NCBI GenBank assembly: GCA_013399115.1
Contig: VXAA01004298.1
Location: 843,460 to 907,459, forward strand
DNA from: Anseranas semipalmata
Taxonomy: Eukaryota > Chordata > Aves > Anseriformes > Anseranatidae
Direction of reading: 5' to 3'
Length of the DNA stretch: 64,000 nt
Below, one piece after another: positions 1-12,300 of this stretch. How positions within the stretch are numbered: the first letter of the stretch is position 1; every line of letters starts with the position of its first letter. Made by a program: the position numbers and the translations under genes. The notes beneath the pieces were generated by a model. That model did no database searches and was not told the DNA's origin. It saw only the letters and a list, made by a program, of their open reading frames with translations.

Positions 1-1789
1 TGTTGTTAGACTGTAAAGAAGAACAGACCAGAGGATCACGTTTAAACGATTGTTCTTTGCTGCCCAATAGCAAGGGTAGCATACCCAGACAGCAGCACTG
101 CAGTCCAATCATCACCCCCGCTGCCTGGATCTCTGCATGCTCCTGGTTTTGAATTGTTTCAGAAAGTCAAATACACAGAAAAGTAAGGAATTTGACAAAA
201 ATTGCAGCACCTATTCACTGGGCTAGCTATGTGGTGCACAATCTCTTAGTTACCTGAACGTGCCAGTAGTTCACCTCCAACTATTAAGTGTTTTGCTTCT
301 GACATTTACATCCCTGGACCATCAGACACTGCCTTACTGAATAACCGCATCTGTTAGCGGGAGTCAACCCTGCCCCACTTACCCGTTCTAGGATTTTCAA
401 ATCATAAAAGATTACCAAATCAAAACTACATTTAATAGTACTGAGAAAGCAATTTCTGATGTGCATATAATTATTCAAAAACAAATAATGAACAAACTGG
501 CACTTTCTGTGATGATACACCCACTCTTCTGTGCCTGTTCAGTAGAAACAAAGTTGGTATCTCACTCTTAGAACCTCCTCACAGCTTTCAACCTTGATGG
601 CACACTGATGCCTTTTTTTTTTTTTTTAATTTCTACTGAATTATGCAATTACTTTAATCTCTAATTGTGGCAATTGTAAATGACACCCAACCATCATTTC
701 TGATACTGCAACATGAAGTTTTGCAAAGATCCAGTACCTTCAAAACACAATGTACCTGTAAAGGCAAGAGATGAGTATATGTATAGCCAACAGAAAACAT
801 AACAAGAAAAAAGTAGAGGCATATTAATTTTACAGATTATGAGGTAATTTCAAGAATGACTGATATCAGAACTGTATTCTCACTAATTCTGAAGTGTATT
901 TTGGCTTTCCTATTTGTTGGGAATTTCATTCCTGCTAGGGAGAGCACAGCACACTACAAATGAGATGACACACACCACAAGATTTTCCACTGTAACATTG
1001 GTATGTAAACAGAAAGCATTAAAGCATATGTAGTTCCTTATTTGTAGTACACTCATTGTTGATTATCAGTGGCTAGAATTAAGCGCAAATATACACTCAT
1101 GATTTTTGGTGTAAAGGTACTTTTTTTTTTTCTCCTTCTCCTAAAAATCATGCTATATCATCTAGGTTTATATTGGAATAGTTTGCAGCTACTTTTATAT
1201 AGTTAGTTTTTAAGATATGAATACTGTTATACCTAATTTAAAAATACTGTACAGTTTTTCTACATCAATTAAATTATACCTAGATTGGAGCTATTTTATT
1301 CCTTTATTTATATTTCATATATGTAAAGACATGATTGATCTGAAACGTGCAGTCAAAAGCAAGAAAATAAATCTGATTAACTCCAAGTTAATTAACTGGC
1401 AATAAAAACATGACTAAAAAAATTTCATGCCAAGATTATTAGGCAGCAGTGATCCTGTTACAACAGCCATGGTAAAATATGCCAGCAGAGTACCTCAGTC
1501 ATGGAGTATCGCAGGATTTTAGCTCTTATCTCAGTTAATCAGATTTTTTTATTATTATTTAATTATACACACAGTCTGCAACACATCTTCATGTTTCTAC
1601 ACTACTAGATTCTACACACAGTTTCTAGCACGTGTTAATATGCATTTTAGAAAAAAAAAAAAATGTGTTTACTCTATGGGCACTGAAAACAGACAGATCA
1701 TAATTAATTCAGGAGAAATCCCTCCTGTTGTGTGATGCATGGCCACGTGTAGTCAAGCTATACATTTTCCACTGGACGTCCATTTTGTT
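1..1789. other. AT-rich flank of the CpG island, no gene recognised
   Basis: This is AT-rich noncoding-looking sequence with short homopolymers (T run near 612-627, A run near 1651-1663). No open frame has convincing protein composition. One exon-like segment on the minus strand (383-440) is discussed in the findings. If the promoter at 1790-2420 fires leftward, this stretch would be its first intron or 5' transcribed region, but nothing here proves that. Confidence 0.5.
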
Positions 1790-2420
1790 TGGGGCAAGCA
1801 AGGGAAGATTTTGAGGCTTGGTTGAGCACAATTTCGCCACCAGGGGAGTCAGGCGGCTTGAGACCACCCCGGGAAGGGACCCGCCTCCCCCGTCCCTCCC
1901 CGGCCGCCACCTCTCCGTGCCGCAGACCCACCTCTCCTCCTCCACGGCCGCTGCCGCACCGCCGACACAGCCCAGCAGTCCCCCCGACGTGCTGCTCTGC
2001 CTCCCCGCCAAAAACGCTGCCTCAGCGCGGCCGCCTCGCCCTTCCTCTGCCCCCCTCCGCACCCCGGCCACGCCGCCATGCCTTCCCACAGAGGGCGTCT
2101 CCTCGGCGGCCGGTGCCCCCCGCCCTCCCTGTCAGGACACGTCGCCTGCTGGCCTGAGGTAAAAACCGACGTTTTTGCAGAAACTGTTGAAACTGTCCAA
2201 AACCAAACACACCACGCACCACCACCTAAGGGAGCAAAAGCCTGAGGACAGAGACACAGGCGCCTGCAGGCGGGTGCCCCCACGCGCCCCCCTCAGGAGA
2301 CGCGGCGCTCTGGAACCTTCCAGAAGCTTCCAGAAGCTTCCCGCCCTCGCGGCCCGCCCAGCCGCCGCCCTCAGGCACCGCCCGCCCGTTTGGGTGCCGC
2401 GGCACAAGAAAAATAACGTT
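1790..2420. promoter_or_regulatory. CpG island, likely promoter
   Basis: An abrupt GC-rich, CpG-dense block in otherwise AT-rich sequence; lines around 1981-2100 and 2281-2310 carry several CpGs per 60 bases. It holds GC-box-like CCGCCC motifs (about 2385-2395) and the heat shock element at 2312-2341. Vertebrate CpG islands of this size usually mark promoters. Direction is uncertain. On the minus strand an ATG at 2079-2077 has a good Kozak context (G at -3, G at +4). It starts a 76-codon Gly/Arg-rich frame about 230 bases past the heat shock element, with a possible GT donor at 1931-1930. On the plus strand a GAG|GTAAAA donor-like site sits near 2158, and an A/T-rich TATA-like stretch near 2408-2418 lies beyond the heat shock element. 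None of the frames crossing the island resembles a protein family I know, so the island may be largely 5' UTR. Confidence 0.75.
2312..2341. promoter_or_regulatory. Perfect six-unit heat shock element (HSF binding array)
   Basis: GAA triplets begin at 2313, 2323 and 2333, and TTC triplets at 2318, 2328 and 2338. This gives six contiguous alternating pentamers (nGAAn/nTTCn) with exact 5-base spacing and no mismatch. HSF1-type factors bind as trimers to three such units, so six units can hold two trimers; arrays like this are characteristic of strongly heat-inducible promoters. Four of the units come from a tandem 10-base duplication (2321-2330 and 2331-2340). The site is essentially symmetric and does not tell direction. 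Its position inside a CpG island supports function. Confidence 0.8.
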
Positions 2421-5400
2421 GGCAATAAGTTTTTCTCCCTCAAGATTTTCCCTCTGTGACATATCATCAGTCATGTCAGCTGAAAAATATACAAGAGAAT
2501 TATTCAGTGAACTTTCTTTGCCCTGATTATTTGAAACGGTCAATTCACATGCTAACAAAATCAATAGATATGGTAGTATTTTTTGCTATGCTGCATTACT
2601 GGCAATTGAAAATATCATTATATGAATAAAACTTCTCTCAATTTTGCTGCCCTATAGAATTAAATACAGCATTTTTCATAAACTAAGTGAAAATATTTGT
2701 TTGATAATGTGAAAAAGGAGGGAAGCAAAGCAGTGCAAATCACGCCCATCCATCAAATGATATCTGAACCCTATGTTAAATATCACTTTGTTATCCTGCA
2801 TCTTTGGAAACTCTTGAAAGCTGGACATTAAAGATTATGTAAAGAATAATAGCGAAAATAAGTAAGGTCATAAAAGGAAACAGAGCTCTTGTCTTTGCCA
2901 GCAATTAGATCTCCTGGAATTCCTTTATGCTTTACCTTAGTGAATTGCAGGTCATCTCCATCCATTCTGTTCGCCTTTTATTTGAGAAAACATTTCTTTC
3001 TGCCTATCTGCAAACATAGTAATTCCTACAGTTACAGTTTTCTGTACACATAATGGCTAAAAATCAATACTCACTACAATTCTTTTGAAGTTTATTACAA
3101 ATTTCAGTGCAACCAAAACTAGTTAAGATCCCCCAGCTGCACAGACTCAAACACATGAATAAATCTACACAAAGGAATAATTATTTTGGGGTCAATGCAA
3201 TTTTTCATCTGTGTGAAGACAGTTTTAAAGAACTTTTTATATAGTAAAGATTATGAATGAAGCAAACTTTTTCCTGGGAGAACCAACACAAACATATTAT
3301 ATTCACTACTGTAGTTTTTTTTCTGCCCTTCCCCCCTTTTTTTTTCAGTAAAAGGCATCTACTTTTTCACAATTTTGTATGTTCTTAATATCCATACCCA
3401 TCTCCATCCTCAAGAATGCCTCATATAAAACATACAGTGCTTTTTAATTTGAAAGCCTGACAACTAACATTGGAATGTTATCTCTCCAGATTCACTAAGG
3501 AGCCTTAGGAATCCCATTACATTGTAGGGATACCAAGCATATGTGTTACCTGAAAACAAAACATTAAACTAAATGAAATTATCTTCCTTGCCTCTAAATC
3601 TGTATTTTCAAGCTGAGAAAAATTCACTTTCCTGCTTACCACCACAGCAAATGGGAAGCAGAAGATACTAACTTCTGCAGCACAAATTCAAAAGGTTTTC
3701 TAAGCTCATACCATTCTTTTTGGCTCTGAATGAAGTCTTTCCATAACGCGCTACAGAATCTCTGGTGAAAGCAAGCATCCAGCATATACTAACAAATGAC
3801 TCGTGTCTGTTACAGATTTGCTGAGCAGCAGCAGAATGGAAGTGGCAGCACTAATCAGGTCCTGCCCCAGAGCCCAGGAGGCAGCAGGGAAACTGCAGAA
3901 TTGTCAGCAGGCTCTCCAGAAAACACCAGATAGCTCTACTCACTGAGTCTCTGCATGCCATCCTGTTTTCCTGGCGACATTTTCCTTTTGCCTGAGTCTG
4001 CCAACTGAATGGAGGTTTTGTGGAAGATGTGAAATGACAAGGCAATTTTCTTACCAAAGCTACAGGTTTTTGAAATCAATGAATGCCTTCCACATGCTGT
4101 TGTCTCCCAAAACTTAGTATATGCTACACCTGGCTGGGAACTGAGTTCTTGAAGAACCTACTTAAAGCAGTAAAGTTGTTGTAACCAGTTTTGTAAAACA
4201 TCCTTTTTCATAGTTTTCATCTTGCTGGCAGGTGTCAAGGTGTACTTTTTACGCTCTATAAAATGAATCTATTTTAAACACCTTCTCAAACCCTGAGCTT
4301 ATAGCTACTGCATTTAATCTCAATATTTTACTACCTATTTCTTTTCTTTCATGATTCACTAGGACAAATGAAGTGGGAAACATTACACGTTACTCCTACT
4401 AAGAATACAGCATATTTAAACACCCTTGTTTCCCTTTATTGTCCATTAAATTTAGACACCAAGTTATCACTTAGAGGTGTTCACAGGTCCCGTTCAAAGT
4501 TCAGTTGGCTGACTCAAGTTATCACAGACCTTTGTAAGATTCCAAAAAAGAGATCTTTCATATGGAAGAGGAAAACATCCAAAGTTACAGCAGGAAGTAC
4601 TTTTTATATTATCTACTTGTGGAAAAGATATACATTCTCACATTCTAGGTTGTAAGGCAGCCTCAGTTTAACAGGAGTCAAGATGAAAGCACTCCTTTGC
4701 TAAGGTTTTCCATCATTCTCCATTTTATGACTGTTCATTTCCGTTTGAAGGTGAAATCCCCACACACATCAAGCCTCCTGTACCTCTGGTCCAAGTTATG
4801 TCAGCCTATCTAGTCACATACTACTCAACTCCTAGCAAACAAGAGAAGAATAAACAGACCAACTGTCAGGTGGGATTGTTTTTCTCCCCCCTCCAGCACA
4901 GCAGCACTGATTAAGTTTTCCCTAAATAGATTGGCTTGATGTGAAGCCAGCTTACATAACCTAATGGAAATTATGTGCGCACAAAAGCTATATAAAGGAC
5001 TGAATAGGGCTCTTGAGTAAAGGGAGTATTATACGAAGGCAACATAAAGTACTTCACAAAATCTTGATCCTTTCTTACTGCTTTGTAGTTGTATATAATC
5101 AATATACCACTATCACAAGGACTACAAATATGATTGTAAACGTTTTACTGCTGTCATACACCATTCTGCAAGTGCTGTTACAGACTTAAATTTTTACAGT
5201 GCCTCAGTATATTGTTATAAAGTTATTCCTCAATAAGTATATTAAAGAATGTAATGTACAAAGAGCTTTAAAATTAAAAAAGTAAAATACTTGATTTCTC
5301 AACGAAGAACGAAAGCCCCTTCAAGGCTGGGAAGAGAACAAAATAGAAAAAGCAATTTTAGAGCTAAAGTTTGTTTCAAAAAATATGACATGTTTAATAA

Positions 5401-6899
5401 TCATGACCCTATTTCTTTCAACAAAACTATGACATCAGTTCTGAGAAGGGAACTCTGGATTATAATTGCCAAAATTAGAAGTCAACCAATTGACAGACAG
5501 CCTTACTTTTACTACCAGGTATTTTTACTACCAGGTTCCTGGTACTTTTACTACCAGGAACAACTTCATACTACTCCACTTGATAGTTTTTGAAGGTCTG
5601 AAGATTCCTGAATTTCACCAAAAGGCAGGTATTTCCTCTTTGCCATGGTGAAGATCAGGCAATATTCCCCCATCTCCCCTCCTCCACTCTCTCAGTATTT
5701 CATGAAGTCTACTACATGAAAGCAACTGTTACAAAAGTAGCAATAAAGAAATTCCAGAAATTACCAAAAAAGCACATCGCTTAAAGCTCAGTTTAACACT
5801 GACTACTGCTATAATATCTTACATATTTGTATCTCAGAAGACAGTACAAATACAAAAAAGCTCACTCATTTTCATGACAGAAAAGTCTGTTCTTACAAAT
5901 GATTGAAAGGAGTACTGGAGAGAAAGAATGAACTTAAGACAAAACTGAAGATAACCTTATAGCGTGATATATAGGTATTGTCACTGACTACGACTCATCT
6001 GTTGCTTTATGCTGTGGCATTTTATCATATATCCATTTGAAAGTACTCAAAGTCAGCCTTTGACATATCTTTCTTTGCAAACTGTTGCTTATAATAATCT
6101 AGTTTAGTTCTCATTTTCCTGGATGCAATCCAACGTGATTTAGAAATTTAACAGAAGCTATCATTTGCAGTGAAGCGATTTCCTTATAATTAACTTTGCT
6201 ATACATTTTGACATGCAGTCAATAAGACCAGATTATGAAATTAATACAATTTTTACATTATGCTTACTCTTACAAAAAATAGCTCCCTTCTGCACATCTG
6301 TTGGTTTTTAGTCTGTCAAAAAATACAATTCTTGCTTTGTCTTCTGTCAGAAGCCTCTCCTACGGCCTAGCAGCACTCTTCAATGTTTCTCCTGGTAAAC
6401 AACATTTGTTTTATATCCAATTCTAAAATCCTTTATATTACCCAAAAGACTTCAATTTTCAACACACTGAAATACAGAGAAGTCCACACTTCTGCACTTA
6501 CAAGGCTTTACTTTTACTGCTGTGCTATTTCAACAAACTTAGGGTTACTGACAGCAAAGGACTCTCAGACTGGAGCTGGAGGGAGGCACTGAGTCACCCG
6601 AATCCTCCCCAGGAAATGAGTTCTTGAGCAGTCAAGTCTAAACTGCTCTAGCTTGTCTTGGCTGCTTGCAGGACACAGCCTGACCAGACTCAGTTGTTGT
6701 TTGCAGGCCTGGGACATCATCCCCACATCAGTGCTCTCTCCGTGCCTGGGAGGAAGCCTGAAGGGAGCAGATTAACAGGCAACCTTCAGAGCTCTTGCAC
6801 AGGGCCAGGGATATCTCGACAGTAAACAAGAGCACTTTGGCTTCCACACAGCTCCTCAGGCATGTTGCTCTGTGGGCTGGGAGAGATTACAGGAGTGAG
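2421..6899. other. AT-rich noncoding stretch
   Basis: No recognised gene. Right after the island (ATG at 2474) is a 17-codon frame that stops without a good splice donor, so it was not called. A minus-strand exon-like segment at 3464-3549 is described in the findings. The remainder is AT-rich with scattered T and A tracts, and open frames have noncoding-like composition. It could be an intron of a rightward transcript from the CpG island or intergenic DNA. Confidence 0.45.
5507..5558 (+). repeat. Three copies of a 13-base motif
   Basis: TTTTACTACCAGG occurs exactly at 5507-5519, 5523-5535 and 5546-5558, separated by 3 and 10 bases. The repeat is short and local, and no function is evident. 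It creates the Tyr-rich artefact frames seen across this stretch. Confidence 0.85.
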
Positions 6900-6985
6900 G
6901 AGCAAGCCACCACCAGCTTCCCATTGCGCAAAATAAGGCTAACGAAAGCAGAGCAGTTAAGTGAGCTGCCCAAACCTGAACGCAC
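6900..6985 (-). repeat. Ancient MIR-like SINE relic
   Basis: Read on the minus strand, the segment matches the central part of the MIR (CORE-SINE) family as I remember it. It has a block like GGGCAAGTCACTTAACCTCT, then a CTCAGTTTCC-like block, then an AAAATGGG-like end around 6920. The AAGTGA..TGCCCAA segment near 6958-6973 matches best. Divergence is high, as expected for an amniote-old element. The overlapping plus-strand frame (6795-7034) is therefore probably not a gene. Confidence 0.5.
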
Positions 6986-9229
6986 ATTCAGCTTCAGAAA
7001 GTTTAAGACCTTTTGGCTGAAGAGTTGTAACTAGATGATCATCTCCTTTCTTTCTCACACCTCCACAGGAAAATGAAGTATTAGTTACTTCAAAAATCTT
7101 AAATTCTGTCTGTTAATTCTCAGCTTTCATCTCCATCAGAGCTACTATGTCAGAGATGCCAAAAATGAAACAGTGAGAAGTTCAAAAGATTTATTCAGGA
7201 ATATTTTAATTCAATGACCTAAAGGCAGCCATAAAACAATCTTGTTTTTTGCTGCCATCTTTGTGAGGGAGTTAAGGATATATCTTTTAATAATACCATG
7301 ATGCCCTGTCACGTGTAGAACAATGGCTGGGATACTTAACTGCAAAATTCGGCAGTTCTTACGAAGCTGTATCTCATGCAAGTGTTCCAAGTCCACGTGT
7401 ACTCAGGTACCAAAACCAGCAGCAATATCCAACTCTGTGCAAGGCAAGGCACATCAGGAGGTGAGCTTTCATACCCTCTAGAGTTCCACGTACACACTTA
7501 TACACATCCCTCTATTTATAGTGCAGTAGGTGACAGTGCAAGCCATTTTCCACATGGGTGGGATGACTGAAAGACTATACAACAGCTCGAGGTAAACATG
7601 CTTAATGATACTTGATGTTCAAAGCAACTCTGTTAATACAATGATATCAGCCTCAAATACACCAGAGAGATGTCAGACTGACTCAAGCTGCTACAAACCA
7701 GAAGAGCAAGGATAACATTATCTGAAATGCTAAAACTGAATTTTAGTCCAGGATACAAAATTTAAGTAATTTAGAAGAGCATCCTTCTACATACACTGAC
7801 ACAACATTTGTCTTTAAAGAAATAAAGAAGTTTCCAGAAGTTCCAGATATCCTTCCCAAGATACATTGATTTTTTTTTTCCTCAGCAAAGTTGCCTTAAC
7901 TTTGTAAATTTGAAGTAATTGCTGTATTTTTTTTTTTTCATTGTTTGTTCATGTGTATTATCTAGTGGCTTTGCTTACAAAACTATTATTAACAATGTGC
8001 GTTCCCTGGAACCAAGGCACAGCAGTTTATTATGCACTAAATCATTCCAAAAGTTTTGTGGCCATCTGTATTTTGATAAATTAGCAATCTTTTAACCCTT
8101 AAACCTAAAATTTACAGCTACAGTTCACACTGCTATAGGCTACAAGGCTCTGGTTTTACTTCCATCTCATCAGAAGAAACCCCAGACGTTTTCCCTGAAG
8201 AAGCATAATATAAGAAAGCACAATCTCCATGCTACAGAGTAGCTGAGAATGCTGCTAAGCAGTGTGAATTTAGCACTCAAAACGTTGGGCAACTGCGTTG
8301 TGTCAACAGCAATGATTCATTCTGAATGCAGTCCTACTTTGAAATCTCTGGGCTACATTAACCAATATGCGAAAAGGCTGATACATAAAGATTTACATGC
8401 CACTCACAACTAAATACCTCTTTAGTGAATCTCTTCTGTTAAATCATTTTGGTCTTACACTATTTCCATCAAGTCTAAATCTGGCTGAGCTGCTTTTGAA
8501 AGCAGTTATCTGTATAGCTAGCAGTAGGAATTAATATAGATATTTTCATAAAGATATTTTACTTGATTTTCAAAATAAGAGATGTCATAACAAGAAAACA
8601 ATGAAGTATGAAAAAAGCAAGCTACAGTATTTGTTTACAGTTGCAAACTAGACTAGATGATATATGAAACCTCTAGTCCACAGTATAAACAACCATTTCA
8701 TATATTTTAATAAAGCCACAAGATCATCCAAGGAATTGACCCTAGATAACATAGGGAAAATTAGAAAGTAAAATGCACAAGATTTCAAATACATGAAAAA
8801 TGCATTGACATTTTATTCAAAGCTCTGTCAAAAAAAACCTTCTCAAACTGCCAATTATTTTGGGTATAAGAAAAAAAATGCAAGCCTTTGGTTTAGAACA
8901 GATCAATCCTACATACAGAAGGCTCCATATGGGAGCTTTTATAGTGAGTCTAGCTTAACATCCATTTGAAAATATAATGAGTTACACAGTGTTATACCAA
9001 GGTCCCGGCCTGTTTGCCTTTCTTTCTCCTTGCCTACCTTCTCTAAGCACGTCATGTGAAACTTTTTTTTGGAGTAAAACAAATTGCCCCTACCAGCTTC
9101 ATGATATACAAGCTGCCTCACTCTAATGCTAGCGGTCACTAGATAGCAAAATATTTCTTCATGTCACACCCTTGTTCTTCTGGTACAATTCATTAATTTT
9201 CTTCTGAAAACATACATTTTGTTTTAGGT
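6986..9229. other. AT-rich noncoding stretch
   Basis: No recognised gene or repeat family. T tracts occur near 7871-7880 and 7927-7938. A minus-strand exon-like segment (9038-9138) is listed in the findings as weak. Confidence 0.45.
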
Positions 9230-9377
9230 ACCCCATCCCTGGAGGTGCTCAAGGCCATGCTGGATGGGGCCCTGGGCAACCTGATCTAGTGGGGGGCATC
9301 CCTGCCCGTGGCAGGGAGTTGGAACCAGTTGGGCTTTAAGGTCCCTTCCAACCCAAGCCATTCTGTGATTCTATGAT
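9230..9377 (+). mobile_element. CR1 LINE 3' fragment
   Basis: A 5'-truncated copy of the avian chicken-repeat-1 retrotransposon. It starts inside the C-terminal reverse transcriptase coding end (CCCCATCCCTGGAGG...), runs through the conserved 3' UTR block (GGGGGGCATCCCTGCCC..., CCTTCCAACCCAAGCC), and ends in the TTCTGTGATTCTATGATT tail. It carries substitutions relative to the second copy at 17792-18070. It is too short to encode anything. CR1 copies of this type are the main evidence for a bird host. Confidence 0.93.
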
Positions 9378-12300
9378 TTTTATTAATACTGACTACATCG
9401 AAGTACCTGTTATTACCATTGCAATTCCTTGTAAATAGAGGTAATATTGCCGTTTTGTTTAATGTATTTTAAGGAAAAGTATTCAAGGCTGTAATCAGGC
9501 TACACTGCAATTTCATACTTCTGCTTCAAAATATTCACATGTTCAAATACACCACTGCAATACAAATATAACGAGCTAATGTCACAGGTGGCAATCTATA
9601 GCAGTATCCTCAGATATACAATATGCAAACAGGAGCCAGTTAACATTTCTGGTTCTGGAATGGTATTCCAGGCTTGACAAATAGTCACAAAACCAGAGAG
9701 ACTCACGCTGCTTTATTATGAGACATTTCTTAAAATTTCTCTTTCACGCACTATTAAAACAAAAAATGAATATCCCTGTGATATCTAAAGTGCCTTTAAT
9801 ATCCAGGCCCGAGATCCACTATCACTAGATTTTCAAACTGTTTTGGTTTTATTTTTTTAAATGGAAAACAATGAAACACTCATATCACTCAAGGACTAAT
9901 CTAATGATTATTGCAAGGCTGTCTGCAAATATATTTTCTCTCCAGCAAGAATCTCACCTGAAGCACCTCTTTTCCCTGGCTGCTTCTGACAAACTCAATC
10001 TCTATCTATTAAGGCTGATAAGCCTTCTCACCTTGCTTAACTACCCCTAAGCCATAACATCAAGCACCTGACATTAGCTCCCCCAAACACCAGGGGTTTC
10101 TTTTCAGCCTGCTGCATAAGAGGGAAACCCCTTTTCCTTCCTCTGCTCCCCTTTCATAGACCTGGAGCCAAAAGAGCGTCCTTCTTCCACACAAGGACTC
10201 CATACCCTTGGCATCATCAACACCCAGGTATGTTCAGCCAGAAAAGCTGCTTATGTCATGGGGTGCGATACTTCTGGCAAGGCTCCTCATGCGGTGCTTC
10301 ATGTTGCTGCAGAGACTTCAACCAGTTCCAACCCAAGTATTTTTGTATTACACCTCAGTTATTGCTGGAAGCCATTATACAACTTGGATATTGGACAGGA
10401 CCCAGAACTAGTCTAAAACATGTACAGCCAGCTGGTCTTGCCATCATGATAAAAAACAGAGAGCAATTCTGAAAGTCATTATCAGTGAAACTGTACCCAC
10501 GTGATTAACTTCCTCTTAGAGATTTGCACTTTTTCTAAAATCTCAGGTACCCATGCATTCAGAACTCTAAACAAAATACCAAAGTCTCAGAATGATGCTG
10601 AAACATTAGTAAATGTATATAAAGCAGTAGAGAACAAAGCCACACCTTTCCTCATTCATCTAACAAATCAAGACTAGGATATATAAACACGTAATGCCCA
10701 TTTGTTTGCTTACTCTCTTGGATTTGGACTGTCTGATGGCAATTGCATTTCTGCTGTAAACCAGCAGCTTCCCATGGTGACTAACAGAATGTTCTCACCC
10801 TTATCCTCATGCTGCTGTGCAGGGCACAGCAATGATACAAAGAGACAGATAGCTTTGGACACATTCTGTTTGCAAGCAAAGAAACTCTGCTGTATACCAA
10901 ACGTGTTGCTGTATTTCTGCAACTGTGTCTGTCAGTGTCATTGTAGCATCCTCCTCCTGTCATATTCTTCAACATCAGGGTACAGTACGCAGTTAACAGT
11001 AGATTACTGTATCACTGTATTAAAACCCTTGAAAAATCATGCTATTTGTGGAAAACAAGATCTCCGCTTATTATAACAGGCAAGTCATCTGGTTATCCTC
11101 AACTTCTCTTCAGGAACTTGTCTTTCGAATTGGCCCAAGTCTGCTTAGAAACTGAAGAGCACCTCTTGGTATATTTCCATCCTCCCTGTGGCTACCATCC
11201 GAGTGCCTGTAGTTAATCCCCCCCAAAATTTGGAAAATTCACTCCCTTAAAGCCTATTTTCATTTTCACCCATTAGCAATCTGACAGTTGTGAATGAACT
11301 ACAGTATCAATTGCCTCACAAATTCTCATTATGAAAGCATGCAGACCTGGTTTGCCCCAGATCAGCCAAGCTAGGGACTGATCTGTCTCGCACAGCTGCC
11401 GAACCTTACCAGAAACCAGTTTCTGCACAGCTTCCGGATCCCTCGGTTAAGTATCCCAGCAGCAGAGAAGCAGGACACAACCCTCCATGAATATAACCTC
11501 ATACCAAAGACCTGCCAGTCTTGCCCATCTCACTGTCAACTTTGAAGACCAGATTCTTACAAGGATCATGAGAGTCACGACCAGAACTCAATACCAGAAA
11601 TACATAAGCCTTTTATGTCCAAGGAAATGAATACAGAACAAGCACGTGTCTTTGGCACTAAGATGAACTGCCCTTTTGCCATAAATATCTTTAAGTGATG
11701 TTTTAGTCTCTTATCCTAACCATCCTATGAGACAGAAATAAGCTGGATTTTCAAGTGTCTACAAATGAAATGTATTCTGTGTACACACTGCTGATCCCTC
11801 CCGGGAAGATGGGGACCAAAATAAAAATGGGTGAACAGCCCTCATGCCACTCAGTAGCTGTCCTTGCTCTTCCTTAGATATCATAAGCACTCCAGGACGG
11901 CGCAGGAAACAGTGGGATGGAAGAAGAGCACTAAGAACAGCAGGTATTCGCAAGGGCAACGTGAGGCATCATCAAAGCCCCAGTAAAGTCCCTAAGTAGG
12001 CAGTATGCTACCCCTATATGGTGACTACAGTTGTTTCAAAGGCATAGCTTTTTAACAAGGTTATCATACCACTCAGAAGTATAATCCAATCCTAAAAATC
12101 TCAAATCTGCAAATACTTAATCTCTAACCATTCTCTTTATTTAGTGTATTAGTGATGCCTGATTTCATTGCAGTATTTCATTTTTTTCCTCAAAAAAAGT
12201 AAACTATAAATTCTCCAGCAAATGAAAACAATTAAAAATTTAAGTGAGCACCAAGTCAACAATTTGGTGATACAATCATGTATTTTCAAATAGATATTCG

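Noticed and set aside
1789..2283. Overlapping long frames on both strands in the CpG island
   Set aside because: GC-rich DNA has few stop codons. The frames are Pro/Arg/Gly-rich, overlap each other, mostly lack ATG starts, and match no family I know; only the minus ATG at 2079 has a good context, and that is not enough for a CDS call.
6795..7034. 79-codon plus-strand frame
   Set aside because: It overlaps an MIR-like relic and has no true ATG start or splice context.
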